A DNA stretch of 64,000 nucleotides from Eucalyptus grandis (lineage: Eukaryota; Streptophyta; Magnoliopsida; Myrtales; Myrtaceae): assembly GCF_016545825.1 (NCBI RefSeq), contig NC_052620.1, positions 13,640,001-13,704,000 of the forward strand. The letters are read 5' to 3'. Under the pieces are notes generated by a model. It was given only the letters and a program-made list of their open reading frames with translations. It made no database searches and was not told where the DNA came from. A program made the position numbers and the translations under genes. How positions within the stretch are numbered: the stretch's first letter is position 1; each line of letters opens with the position of its first letter. Shown one piece after another: positions 25,011-37,600 of the stretch.

Positions 25011-25767
25011 TTTATGCTATTATTGGACAAGGGCATTGTGAACTTATCTTTGTTTACACTTCTTACCGTGGGTAAAATGGGAATATCATGGTGTTTACTT
25101 ATGTTTTAGGACTATTAAAGTGTGACCTCAGCCATGCTATACTAAAGATTAATGTATGTGTCAAGTGCACAAACCTTGTCTCAATGTGTTATTTGTATCG
25201 TTCATTGCTTATTGTTGTAATAAGGTGAACCCAATTTTCCAAAGAATTGGCAACATGGCCACCACTTTTCAATAGGGTTCATCCGTTCAAATAAAGCATA
25301 CATCCGCACGAATTCTCTCTACTACACGAGATGGCCACCCAACCTGTGACCCAACACAAGGAATTTCTGATGAAGCGAGCCAAGTAAACAACAATTTCTG
25401 TTCATTGGAAGCTCAGCCTTCGAAATTAGTTCTCATCCGCTGACCGTACTTGCAGCTGATCCTCTCATCCAACTCTTCGGTTTTGACCTCCGCGATCTTA
25501 ACCATGTGGACCATCGATTCCCCCTGCACTTTCACAATCCTCATGCTTGGCTTCTTCTCCCCCACGTCCCTCTCTGCGCCCATTCCTTCGTACTCCCTCA
25601 CTCCCTCACACAGCAACTGGGCACGGTGCACGTCAGCGCCAACACTACCGACCTCATCAGCAACATAGCCATAAAAACCCGGCGCTCCAGCCTTACCATT
25701 TTAATCTCTTTCGGGTCTCTCTGTGATCTCAGCAGCGAAAGGCTTGACTTTTCTTTGGTGAATGGCG
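25011..25767. other. 3' region of the ankyrin gene and an unidentified coding-like patch
   Basis: The 3' untranslated region follows 25,010. On the minus strand, about 25,407-25,700 is open for roughly 95 codons, with less AT-rich composition than its surroundings and a Glu/Lys-rich reading. It begins just after a stop and has no domain I recognise. It may be a gene remnant that moved with the neighbouring repeat; I do not call it a gene. Confidence 0.35.
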
Positions 25768-26295
25768 CCGTAAATTTTCTTCGAGTCTAGTCAGTTTTAT
25801 CAATGTACAACACATCGTGTCAAAATGCCGTGTGCCCAGAATCCTCATATGATTATTACTTTTTGAGAAGCTACAAAAGAAGGGCCCCCAAGCAATCTTT
25901 TTTTTTTTTTCACTGGCGAAAGAAAAAGTCCTCTTTTTATTATTTTTGAACATTGAAAAGTTAAATTAGTCAATTATTTTTTTATGCTAGTCAAGATGAT
26001 CCGTGTACAATGTCGTGTTAAAGTTTCATCACTTTTCAAATGCTTATTTGATAAATTAACAAAGTGATTATCTAAGAAGCTGGCAAAAGACCCGTGGTGA
26101 TCCTTTTTTTTTTTTTTCATTTTCTTTTTATGAAGATTCAATAGTCTTCATTTTTTTTATTCTACTTAGTATAGTTTCAGTAAAATATCTTAGAGAATTA
26201 TTCTAATTATCTTTAATATAGGAAAATATCCTAGATAATTACTCTAATTATCTCTAATATCCTCCCCAAAAATCGGATAAAAAATCCAAAAAACA
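25768..26295. repeat. Second copy of the 11.8 kb dispersed repeat, plus LTR-like ends
   Basis: Similar in the same orientation to 11,836-12,312, including the phrases TGCCGTGTGCCCA, CTACAAAAGAAGGGCCCC and CACTGGCGAAAGAAAA. It ends at AAATCGGATAAAAAATCC. Near the end the words TATCCTAGA-AATTA and ATTATCTCTAATAT are doubled, and they recur at 26,815-26,880. Confidence 0.75.
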
Positions 26296-27059
26296 CTAAG
26301 GGTGGACAATCTGTCATGTAGTGTTAGTTTTATAATATGAGCAGCAAAGGTTATGAATCAAAGAAAAACAATAAGAGGTTGATACGACTGGCTTTGCTGA
26401 CTAAAATAGTAACTAGACGAATGTAGCTGGCATTTTAATGATCAACATGAGAATCGGAGAGAAATGGCAAGCGGCTAATGCGGCTAGGCTTTGTTGATAA
26501 AAGTAAATTGCTTCCCAAGGTAAGAGGACCCTATAGACTCTATAACGATAGTACGATGTTGGCTGTCGGACAAGACAAACAATATTGAAATCAACTTGAC
26601 TGGAGGATATTAAGACCTTATGGAAAAGAATGACAAGAAAAAAAATTAGCTCTAGATACGCCATAAACAATTAAGCAAAAGAGTTGAAAGGTAGAATTTA
26701 TATATATTTTGATTACATCAGTCTATTTATAAGACTTATAAGATGACTATCAATGTAACATACATCAATTAAAATATGTTCAATCTCAAGAGATACAAAA
26801 TCAACATAAATTTTTTAATTATCTCTAATATAGGAAAATATCCTAGAGAATTATCCAAATTATCTTTAATATTATCAAAAAATTTAATTGAGAGTGGATT
26901 TTTTATAGATTATGTGAGATGGAGTGGTACCCAGGTAATGAATAAAAGTACTTTTTATCAATAGTAAGTTATTTCTTGGAAATAAAAAGGAAAAACCAAA
27001 ACCAAAAGAATAAAAGCAAAGGGAAATGAGGTGGCGACCCTCAAATGGCCCACTTGCTT
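26296..27059. other. Intergenic, with a patch copied from 43.56-43.72 kb
   Basis: 26,895-27,059 parallels 43,558-43,720 (GGAGTGGTACCCAG against GGAGTGGCGTCCAG, then AAGGGAAATGAGGTGGC against GAGGGAAGTGAGGTGGC). That source lies just upstream of the PP2C gene, so the copied block extended past it. The rest is AT-rich with no gene; an LTR-like word pair occurs at 26,815-26,880. Confidence 0.6.
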
Positions 27060-28203
27060 GGATGATAATGCCTTGTGATTGGGAGTGAAATCGCGATTCA
27101 TTATTCACAACTTCGAAGAGGAAGGAGCCCTGCCGTGTCTCGCGGAGAAAGGGCCACTATTCCCGATTTGCCATTGTATGGCTGGCCATTCATGTACAAA
27201 TAGTGGTTACACTCTTCATCTCTCCATCTCTCAAACTGGCACCGGATTAGGGTAAGAGCAAGTTCATTCATGCCAAACCTGGATTATTTTGCTCCTTCGC
27301 TGGTTATAATGGATACGTGACAGGTCTTCTAGGTTCAAACAAGACTACCAAACAACTCTGAAATAGGAAATACCGATGAACTTGCAACACCTATAATTGT
27401 TAACTTGCATGTTCCGATTGTAGGGTTCAGTTATCACTCTCTGTTTGAAGTACTCTGATTTCGAAATACTCCAAAGTAAGTAAAATAAGAATTGACTTAC
27501 CGTTTTCACAATCCACATCTTGGCATTTTGTCCACATGCATTTACAGTTCATATCCTTTGCAGTTAAAAATCACTTCAATGGAACTCTATTGGATTATAT
27601 AATCTCAAGTAACTACCGATGGGATAATTACTTATGAACATATTTCAATATTTCAATCAAGATGAATTATGGAGCAAAAGAATCACACACAATTTTTCAC
27701 TGTGCTCACGTCTTTTCAAAGTTAATATACAAAGGATCTCATATTGATCAATCCACTAAGGATTATCATAAGGTACTAAAGAGCAACTTAGGTCAAAATA
27801 TCTTTGGTGGCGATGAGCACATATGGAAGCATCAGATCACATCAGATCACAGTAGAAGGCAAATAAGAGGTTTTTTTTTTCTTTCTTTTTTGGTCAGAAG
27901 ACATGAGGTTCAATTATCAAGATTCCACTTATTGAAAGTTTCGCAGATTTGTGAGCAAGATCTTCGATCACATACTTAGTTATACCATCATCATCGTCGG
28001 CACTTCTTTTCTCCCCATTTTCGTAGTGGAAAGTCCAACCAGCAAAATCAGATTCTGAGAACAAAGACAAGGGACTTGCTTTATAAAATGCTAGGGGCAC
28101 CTGTTTCACCCTTGATTTTGATTGACACATTGACAATATATTTCCTGGATAAACAGACTATCTTAGTGGAATGCAAAAGGCAGATTTAAACTCATTGAGC
28201 ATT

Positions 28204-28239
<36 letters not shown>

Positions 28240-28975
28240 GTACTTGACATACAAACTCCTTCCTAACATATACAGAAGATGTAAAACAGCCACGAGTTGC
28301 AAATAACAAACATAAAAAGGGAAAAAAGCCTGCCCCAATAATAGAGTCCAATCTAGCTGTTCACCAATGCAATAAAGTTAAACTAGACCGTGTAGATGCC
28401 AATTTGTCTTCAATTGAATAAGTTACACTGAGCATAAGATGTAGAAAATTTCGCGTGGTTACTTATTGCATTAGTCTTCACAGTAACTTCATCATCCCGG
28501 AAATGATCAAAACCGGGTTTCTTAGACAAATCCATGCAAGTTGAGTCATTTTCATTGCCAACAGTTTGCTCTTCCATTTTCAGATGATCCTTGGCCTTGG
28601 ACTCACCGTCTTCTTGCACATCTCCACAGATATGGGTGTGTGTAAGAGAGACAGTTTATTTCTTTGGCAGGTGGGGTGGGGTGGGGAGGGGCAACCAGTG
28701 GAACAGAAGTATCATTCCACTAAATTGAAGGTAAAACTTCCTTCAAAGAGTCCTGGTAGAAGCTCAGAAAAGATATTATGGTCCAAGCCTAAAAACTCAT
28801 CCTTTTATATACATCGGTATGTTACCCAAACTAACAGAGCCACCATTTCACCAATATTAGAGTTAAATCTGCTTCTAAATATTAATCTAGCATATGCCTT
28901 CAATGCATTTTCTTTTTCCACAATATCAGAGAACATATATCAAAATAAAATAAAATAAAAATGGCCTCAGTAACG
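27060..28975 (-). pseudogene. Truncated copy of the 3' part of NOC4 (copy A)
   Basis: Continuous similarity to 47.15-49.48 kb, starting right at the equivalent of the PP2C stop codon and running through the intergenic region into NOC4. The last NOC4 exon is still readable (VKQVPLAFYKAS and GWTFHYENGEK at about 28,000-28,115), as is exon 12 (DGESKAKDHLK, FDHFRDDEV at about 28,460-28,615), but exons 13 and 14 are deleted, together with everything upstream of intron 11. An (AC)n run has expanded inside it. No full product is possible. Confidence 0.88.
28207..28237. repeat. (AC)n microsatellite
   Basis: About 15 AC units within NOC4 copy A, absent from the parent locus at 48.4 kb. Confidence 0.95.
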
Positions 28976-29039
28976 TGTTGATAATGTGCCATGGGGACAG
29001 ATTTGGGATCGAGCAAACGCCACGTCGTTATTACTCATC

Positions 29040-29300
29040 AGTTGAATCCCAAAAATTAGATAAAACATGCCGAAGGAAGGAAACAATAGTGGTTCACATT
29101 TTCTTTCGCGTTTTATGCAGAAAGGGCTTGAAATTATGTGGACCAGCTAGGTGAGTTTCCATTATTTGAATTAGTAACTTTCAGTGCTGTCTAATCAAAA
29201 TTTTCTCTTTTGTTTTTTGAGAATCACCAATAATGAGCACAATTGCGGTCAGTCCACAGTTGGCAGAAATGGTAGATGTGCAAAAGAATTGAACCGTCCA
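29040..29300 (+). pseudogene. Fragment of the ZnT5/MTP12-like gene (exon 3 and intron)
   Basis: Closely matches 1,450-1,690 and less closely 35,625-35,840: the exon end followed by a GTGAG donor, then GTTTTTTGAGAATCACCAATAAT and a TCCACAGTTGGCAGAA phrase. The exon copy has substitutions, for example GCAGAAAGGGC in place of GGGGAAAGGGC. It is an isolated fragment. Confidence 0.8.
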
Positions 29301-30589
29301 CCGTGCGAAGTCATCGGGTTAAGTAAATCGGACGATCAAAGCCTCTTAGGTTGTGTTGAGGATTTGATTCGATGGGCGGATAGACAGGGCCGATGCAAGA
29401 GATTTTGAACGTTACTGGTCTTTGATGAAGAAGATACAAATAGTAGTGACAAGGCAAGGCATGTATCGATAAGGAGCTCCTATGTTATGTGATGAACGAA
29501 CGACAGCTCAAATGATATGTAATTTCCGGCCCCGACTTATTAAAAGATAAAAATTCCTTCAAAGAGTCCTGAAGGAAGTACAGCAGCAAAGCCGAAATAA
29601 CGTGTATTGAAATGGTGGCCTAAAACTCATCCTTTTTTATACATGGGTATGCTACCCAAACTAACAGTGTCACCGTTTCACCAAAAGTAGAGGCAAGTCC
29701 GCTTCTAAATATTTATCTAATTTTCGCCTTTAGCGTATTTGCTCTTTCCACAACATGTATTGAAAGATAAAATGGCATTGGCGACGTGCTTGTATAGTAA
29801 TTATAGAGTGGAATAAAATTTGAATACATTAGGATTTAATACATACGATAAAGGGGACATGATGCAATGACGCAATGGCATGAATTAGGAGATAAATATT
29901 TTAAAACGTTTCATTATATCTTAATTCATGGGTGCATGATAAAATGAATTCGTCTATGCATGATTGACTCCGTTATTGGATTCATAGAACTAGAATATTT
30001 AAAAAGAGACCTTTTATAGTTATTTCCATCGATCCTCCCCAGTGTCTTTTCAGACGAGGGTCGTGCATGAATGTCCGAAGCAGCATGGAATTTTTCACGA
30101 TCTGATTGACTATGGCTGCCTAGAAAAGCTTCTCGGCCGGAGACGAACCCTGCCAAAAACCAGAGAAAGGAGACAAGGACATGGCACCCTCGTTAATCTA
30201 ACATGTTTTGTACTTGGATCATCTTCCTGTGCTGATTCTTTATGTCTTGCAGATGAGAGCTCTGTCTCCATGGAATCTAAGAAAGAGCCAGGAAGACTAG
30301 GTAAACTAAGCTCTGGTTGGTCGTGAGAGAGAGAGAGATTTGCTAAAAAAGAGAAAGCATATTGCATGCACCTCAAAATGATGACGAAAAAGCTTTCATT
30401 TAAATGTTCTAAATCACTTGACGGGGGCCAGGATTCACTGATGAATCACGGGTTGGAGAACGGCATGGGAAAACTGGGTGGAGTGGAGTGGAGTGGAGTG
30501 GAGTGGAGTAGTCGCTCCTTCGTATTGATGACGATGACAATCAACCAATCTCTATCCCCCTCGATCTGCACTGTCTCTGCACGATATAA
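29301..30589. other. Relic zone between NOC4 fragments
   Basis: 29,550-29,790 is another copy of NOC4 intron 11 sequence (matches 28,735-28,960 and 49,315-49,480: CTTCAAAGAGTCCTG, ACTCATCCTT, TTACCCAAACTAA-type words). The remaining sequence contains short ORFs without recognisable domains and a pentanucleotide array at 30,477-30,509. Confidence 0.65.
30477..30509. repeat. (GGAGT)n minisatellite
   Basis: Six to seven units of GGAGT/GAGTG in tandem. Confidence 0.9.
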
Positions 30590-31470
30590 ACATGAAAAGG
30601 GAAAGAAGCCTGCCCCCTAGAACAGATCCAATCTAAGCTGTTCACCAATGCAATAGAGAAGACCAAACAGGCCGAGACGAAAAAAAGTATAGAAGCAAGG
30701 CAAAAATAATGGAGGCGGATAGGAGTATGGATTACATCTTAAGCGCAGCGCCACAGAAAATGAGATGAGTTTTTTGAATTTGTAGACTTCAAAATAACTT
30801 TACATCTCTTCCCCAAGCATTTTTCCATATGAAACAGAACTAGAAATGTTAATTGCTGACTTCCTGTTGTTTTAGCCCGGACAAAGTGGAACCTAATATG
30901 CACGGGGAAAGAGTAGAGTTAAAAGCAAGACATAAAGTGCACTAGAATATGACAACATGACGTGGATCCCGTTCCTTGAAACTGGAGGACAGTCATGGTG
31001 TGGTAACGTATCAATTTCCCGAAGCGTAACCTCCTGCAATGAGAAATGTCATCACTCGTCGACATGTTAAGAAACGACAAAGAAATGTTATCCTGCCATG
31101 TAAATTGCCAATTTCTCTTCGATTGAATGAGTTTGACTAAGCATAAGATGTAGAGAATATGGCACGCTTACTCATTGCATTAGTCTTCACAGGATTAGCT
31201 TTGTAATCCCGGAAATGATCAAAACCGGGTTTCCTTAGAAAACTCTGTGCCAGTCGAGTCTTCTTCATTGCCAGCAGTCTGCTCTTCCACTTTTCAGATG
31301 ATCCTTGGCCTTGGACTCGCCGTCTTCCTGCACATCTCCACAAATACGTGAGCATGAGAGAATTTATTCCTTTGGCGGGTAACCGGTCGAACAGAAGTGT
31401 CATTCCCTAAATTAATGATAAAAACTTGCTTCAAAGAGTCCTGGTAGAAGCTCAGAGAAAATATTTGAGT
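30590..31470 (-). pseudogene. Truncated copy of NOC4 exons 14 to 12 (copy C)
   Basis: Parallels 48,470-49,345 at the parent locus: a fragment of exon 14 around 30,820-30,895 (with an internal deletion), exon 13 around 30,975-31,035, exon 12 around 31,170-31,335 and then the start of intron 11. Exon 12 has a frame change in the DHLK region and further small differences. Upstream exons are missing. Confidence 0.85.
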
Positions 31471-34440
31471 TCCATGTCTTGTGTACAGAAAATGAGCTCC
31501 TTAGGCTTATATCAAGATCTGCTCCTTGATATTGACTTGGGGAGGAAAAAAGAAGGTAAAAGGAAAAGAACTAGTGTTCCTTCATTCGAAATGAAATGCC
31601 TCGCACAATCTCATCAACGGACCTCTCTATCTTTGTCCAAAGCCAGAGATTCATTCGAATTTTGTGGCGCGACCAAGACATCCACTTCCCAAACGCCTCA
31701 TCCAACTTGTCTGACAGAGGCAGGTAAATTCTAATCCATGTGTCATTTACTAAGTCACAGTATTGCATACACAAGAAAACTTTACGAACAAACTTCCATA
31801 AGACTAAATAACCATAGGACAGAGCAAAGAAACTGAAAATCCTCTGTATGCTATCGAAACAATAGCTTCTGCTTATATTGTCACAACTCTGTATATACAA
31901 TGATATAATGTAGAGGCCTATCAACTCTTCATCTTATTCGAGTACATAACACATGCTAGAGCCCTCTTCCCTAGGCTGCGCAATACCACAGAATAAACCT
32001 CAGCAGCTGAACTTAATCACTGCGATGAATGCAGCAGATAATCCATGATGGAACCACCTCCAGTAAACTTAAATGACAGATAAAGGCTGAAAGCTTAGTA
32101 ATTAATTATACTTGGAAATCACATGACTACCATAACTACGAGCTGCTGTCACTTTTTTCCGTAGAATTTGAACATGTACCTTGTCTACAAGGTGAAAACT
32201 TTCTAGATCGTTAATGTGCTCGTGCAGATGCCATTGACACCTTGACGCATATATCCACATGGGATATGGCAGAGTTGATGTATATTGCTTAGAAAATATG
32301 CAGCTGAACCGAGATTAATCATTAGAAGAGCACAGGGAGAAGCTCCTGCATTTGACTTAATAATACAAAGGGGAAATAAAATCTAGACAGAGCTCTAAAT
32401 AGCTCTAAATTGCAAGGTTTCATCTCTCTATCCATAAAAACTTCTTGTCCAGAAAGGGGAAGACCAAGCGAAGAATAATTCTCCACAGAAGCAGCTGCAC
32501 TTTGAAAAAAAGCAAAAGAGTCCCTAGAGTCCTCCAAACCAGTCCCCACAATGCAAACAGCAAGTGGAATAAGTAGAATTTAAATCGCTGATATGATCCC
32601 TTGTAGGTAATCTGTCCAAGATAGCATGCACATCAATTTTCTGCCATCTTAATTTCATGCTTCTACACTTGATTTGGTGAAAGCACTACGGATATGACTA
32701 GAAGAGGACCAAAATCTCGTCCTGTTGTGAATTAAATGGGAATGTCACCCGCCAAACACCAGCTTCAATGGCAGCTACAGGTCGCTTCTGGTTGCAGGCC
32801 ATTGCAAACAACTACAAACAACAGAGCAAAAGTGGGATCTAGACTGAGTACTGCAACCAGAGACATTAGAATGTAAATATTGTCCACAATAACATTCAAT
32901 AGATCATCTAGATCGAAAAATCTTTCGGGGTTTTTGACAATGGAAAAGCCCAAAGGTGTAAAAGAAATGACACATTCCAAGCTCTATGCCATAAGTACTT
33001 TGATGCAGGAGTGGGGGGAGAAGGAAAGAGACGATATCAGCCCTCGAATCAGATGTTGAGTGCAACAAGGGGATTTACTCGTTTGCAATAAGTGAGATCA
33101 CTTCTACTTGTTGATAAACCGAAACACCAGGATCAAATATGCAACTCATCGGTTTAAGATATGGACCATTCATGTGAGTGGATGCGAAGTATAATCTGAT
33201 TTGTGTAGCTGCCCCAGAAAACAATTTTCAGAAATTTTACGAACCATCCTTCATCTCATATTCAATTTAATTCACCAGGAATTTCATCTGTTGGCCACCA
33301 AAGGCAGCGGGAAATTTCTCTTCGTGGACTAGAATTCACGTCTCGGCCAATTGCCATTTGCATCCTGCATCAGTGATAATGAGAACTGTAGAAAGATGTG
33401 CACTGGTTGCATCCGGGGCAGTCGCCTACGATCTGAACCTGGGAACAGTTGACAATATCTTGAAAATGGAAACTCGATTCAGGAAGTACGAACTAGACCC
33501 TAAGCACGCATTTCTGAAGCACTTTCGTTCCCCCTGATTGATCTCCTCAAAACTGGCACCATTTGACACGAGACTTTATCATTCCACAAATGCGCTATCT
33601 TCCTCCTTTTCTGCTAAGAAATGCACCGCTAAAGCAGGGAATGAGAGGGCCGTAGAACCCAACACGCCGCAATTCTTGTTGTTTACACACGCTTGTGACG
33701 GCATGAAAATTCGCGCGGGTTTAATTTCTGTGAAACTCATGAACATATATTCCACCGTTCTTCGAGTTTACCATCCATCGCCCGAACACTATTCGCATCA
33801 TTGCATTATACTAATTCTTCGTACAGGAAGGTCGTTGCTTCAGGTAAGGGCCATGCATTACCAGAGGCATGTAAAAGTGAATTTCATTCTGAAAGGATTA
33901 CGGATGCTCCAGATGTTAAGAACTTCTAACTCTAGATGCACCGAGCACTCGAAAGCAAAATAAGAGCGGAAGCTTATTTCATGCCCTAAATCAATGAAAT
34001 GTGACAAGATTAAAAGAGCGTTAGAGAGAGACATGCCCTTGAGAGAAGCACTTTGTGCTTCATACTTACATAGTAAAGTAAATTCTTCTATGCACGCAAC
34101 ACAATAAAATCCATTAGTGTATTCATAAATTAGGATAATTTAAAAGTAATATGGGTTATTAACAAACACTTAAAATAATTAAAGAAAAGACCTATGCAAA
34201 TATAGTTCAATGGTATAAGACAAGTTGAAGAATAAAATATTTTTACACAAAATATAGATTTATTTGTCATTTTATATGCCGGAGGCAGAAATTTTACTAA
34301 AGATACGTGTCTAGAAAACTCGTCAGTAATTTTCACGGTAGGTTAATGACTAAAGGATCTAATTACATAAATTAAAAGTTTGTAGACTCAATCATAAATT
34401 GATAAGAGTTAGGGACCAAAATAGAATTAAATAGAAAAAG
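31471..34440. other. Long intergenic stretch, no gene recognised
   Basis: No domain or convincing exon series on either strand. An ORF at 33,538-33,963 (+, 141 codons) does not resemble any family I know and lacks splice or start context. The final part, about 34,130-34,440, is AT-rich and should contain the promoter of the gene starting at 34,641. Confidence 0.45.
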
Positions 34441-34640
34441 AAACCAGACGGACTCTTCTCTCTCGCGGAACAGAGTCGCACCGTTTGCTTAGCGCTGCTG
34501 CTGTTCGGGAGACGGAATCGAAGCTCTTGCTCGGTACGCGCTGAAGCGTCGGAGCTCGCATTCGGCTCTCGAATTCGTCCGCGATCGAGCTCGTTCAACC
34601 ACCTTGTGATCTGTGCTGAATCGATTGGCGTCTCGCGAAC

Positions 34641-37600
34641 ATGATGTCGCCGAAGCAAACCTCGGAAGATCGAGGATCGCCTCAGTTCGGGTAAGCCTCG
34701 AATTTATGCTTTTTCGCTGCACGAATCCTGCAAAATGCTCGTTTGGTTTGCCGAGGGAAGTAATTTGATGTCTTGGGTTGACTCCGTTTGCTGTCTCCGA
34801 GGTCGCCGACGAATTGTTAACCCTTGTGCTGAAATGTAGGTTTGAAAGCGATTAGGAATGGTTTTTTTGTTTTTTTTGTTTTTTTTTTTTTTGAATTTTT
34901 TCCAACCTTTTGATTTCTGGGTTTGAGTCCCGCCGGGGCTGAGATTGCGGAAATGGGGATGGCTACTTGAATTGGTAGCGAGCGAATGGCGAGATTGATG
35001 GGATTCGTGCGGCTGCGTGTAGTGAATTCGCAATGCCGGTGCTTGTTTTGTTCGGTTAAACCGTCTCTTGGGTGCGATTCATACGGCCGCGTACTTATGT
35101 TTTTGATAATTATAAGTGATGCGCATGACCACTTCCTGTTTGATTGGTATGTTGCTGCACACATTGCTCGTGCAGTGGTTGGCTTTTTAGGAGTAAGCTA
35201 AGCTTGCTTCTAAAGTGCATAGGCATCTCATGGATTAGTTACTTGACATATATGGTATGATAGAGCTGGCAAAGACCAATGACTAGCGGTCGCATTCTTT
35301 CTGTAGGCACACACCCTTCCAGATAATTCATATATTGGGCAACTTTTTGAGAATATGGTCGGTCTACTCAATGTACCGTTACTTGACTCAGACGGGAGCA
35401 TCAGTTGTGCTCTTCATCTTCTGTTGTCTGGTCCCTGCAACAATCCTGTTTTTGTTCCTGCAGAAGCCTTGGAAGGGTAGACCACTCTCTAATACTCAGG
35501 TAAAGCAATGAGGCTTTCCTCCTCATCCACTCTTGCCAAAAGAAAATGTGAACCTTTGTTGTTTCATTCTTGTGACCTGTTTTATCTAATCTTTGGGTTT
35601 CAGGTCGTACCTTCGGTGATAAATGGTGCCATAACGGCTTTCTACTTTGTTTTGTGGGGAAAGGGCTTGAAACTATGTGGACCGCTTAGGTAGGTTTCCA
35701 GAGTCTATGAATTTGTAATTCGCATTTAAAAAATTTACTGTTACTCCTTTTTTTTTGGGGAGCCGGGGGGGAGGGGAATCGCCAATAAATAGTACTGTTG
35801 CAGTCAGTCCACAGTTGGATGAAGTGGTAGATGTGAAAGGATTGATACTTATTTTTGGTTTTGATCTCAATCTGTGAAACTTGTATTTAATCTGACAAAT
35901 TATTAAATGAACAGCTATTGATGTAAATTGACAATTTCAGGACGCTTTCTTTATAAGAAAACATTTTTAGTATTTCCTCTGTTTAATATTGCTTGAAAGT
36001 TCAGTACTCATGAAGTCTTTGTCTATAGACAAGTTTGCCTTTCGTGTCTCTAATGCTGCTGCCATTGTTGTTAATGAAAAAGTTGAAACCATTTTCCAAA
36101 GAAGGGTCCTTTATTTTGAAAATCTTTTATAGGTTAAAGGAAATGTTAGGAACTTCTGCAATCACGTTGCTTGTCTCAATTTTCTATTTTGTTGCTTTTT
36201 TCTTACATATTTAACTGTGTAGATCTTATGTTAAATTTTGTCACAGAAATTATTCATCAACTTCACCTTTTGTTCTTTCACTCAAATAGAGCTTTAATGG
36301 CGGAGTATTCTGGTGCTGTTCTTGGGGTCTTATCTGCTGTACTCTATGGACAAAGACAGCATGTATGGAAAAAGGTACCCTTTTCCCTTGAATGCTTGGA
36401 TTTTTTAAGAGGATCCAATAGAGCGCAATGATATGAGAGATTTCATCCATTCATTGGCCCAGTGGAAAACTGCTTTGTTTGTTTTCACCATTGTTGTCAA
36501 GTGATAGAAGCATGTGATAAGCGAGTCAATAGTGAAAACAAACAATGCACAGTCTTATTCCATATATGTTAGAGAAGTCTCAGCGCATATCTATTATGTC
36601 TACAATTACTTGGAATGCCTATGCATTTGACCAGTCATAGTTCCTATCCTTCTTTTTTATTCATTATTGTGAATCTAGAAGATGGTCAAATAGTGATTTA
36701 CTGCATCAAGAAAAGGAGAAGGATGAATGTTAATAGATTATTCTCTCTAGCAGGATAGACCGATAGACCTATCTGGCATGCACTGAAGTTCATTTTTAAG
36801 CTAATTGGGTGTCATAAATTTGTTAGTATGACCGTCTTGCACTATTCTTTTATAGGTTGGCCATTTGATAGTGACAAAAAAGATCTCTCAATATTGTACT
36901 CATGTTTTCTTCCTCCAATCAGTGAATATTTCTTCCTCCACAGGTTGGCGGGTTGATGGCAATGGTGGCGTCTTTCTACCTGTTGTCGCAAGGATGGGCT
37001 ATGGCCTCATATTTTCCAATAAATATCCTGTAACTAATGGAATAGTATTTCATATTTTAACAGCAGGAAACTCATAGTCTTAAAGTTTACAAGCATTAGT
37101 TCTGCTCTTATTCTGCCGAAATTATCAGATCTTTATTTGTCATGTCTACCTTTTTGTTGTTAGTCCACCCGTTCAATGTGATAAATACTTCTGGCATATG
37201 AATGTGGACTTAACTTTAACATACAGTTTGGAGAAAGTCCCGATACTGGCGATCAGACAGAACACAATCTGGGTATGAAAGAAATGATACTTCCAATCTT
37301 TGCGGAATCCTGTCGGCATTGAGGAGAGTGATTGCACGACGTGTCTCACTCAAGGTTTAGGCATTTACTTGTCCGGGAATTATTTCTGTAATTTGGGATT
37401 ATTCTATCTTACAAAAGCATTTTCCCAAATAAGAAACTAGCAAGTAACTACTTAAAATCTAACTGCATTGTGCCTTTTGTTCTTGTACACGTCAGAATCA
37501 ATATAAAAGAAGACTTCATGCACAACAGTTGCTTCCGCGACATGCTTTCTGTTTCCTGTGGCAATGTGGGATATGATCATAGTAAGTTCTTTAGTGTGTT

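Noticed and set aside
25413..25790. ORFs on both strands after the ankyrin gene
   Set aside because: Only one short open stretch without domain or splice context; kept as a possible remnant, not as a gene.
33538..33963. 141-codon ORF as a gene
   Set aside because: No family resemblance, poor start context, and it lies in a zone of relic sequence; chance ORF is as likely.
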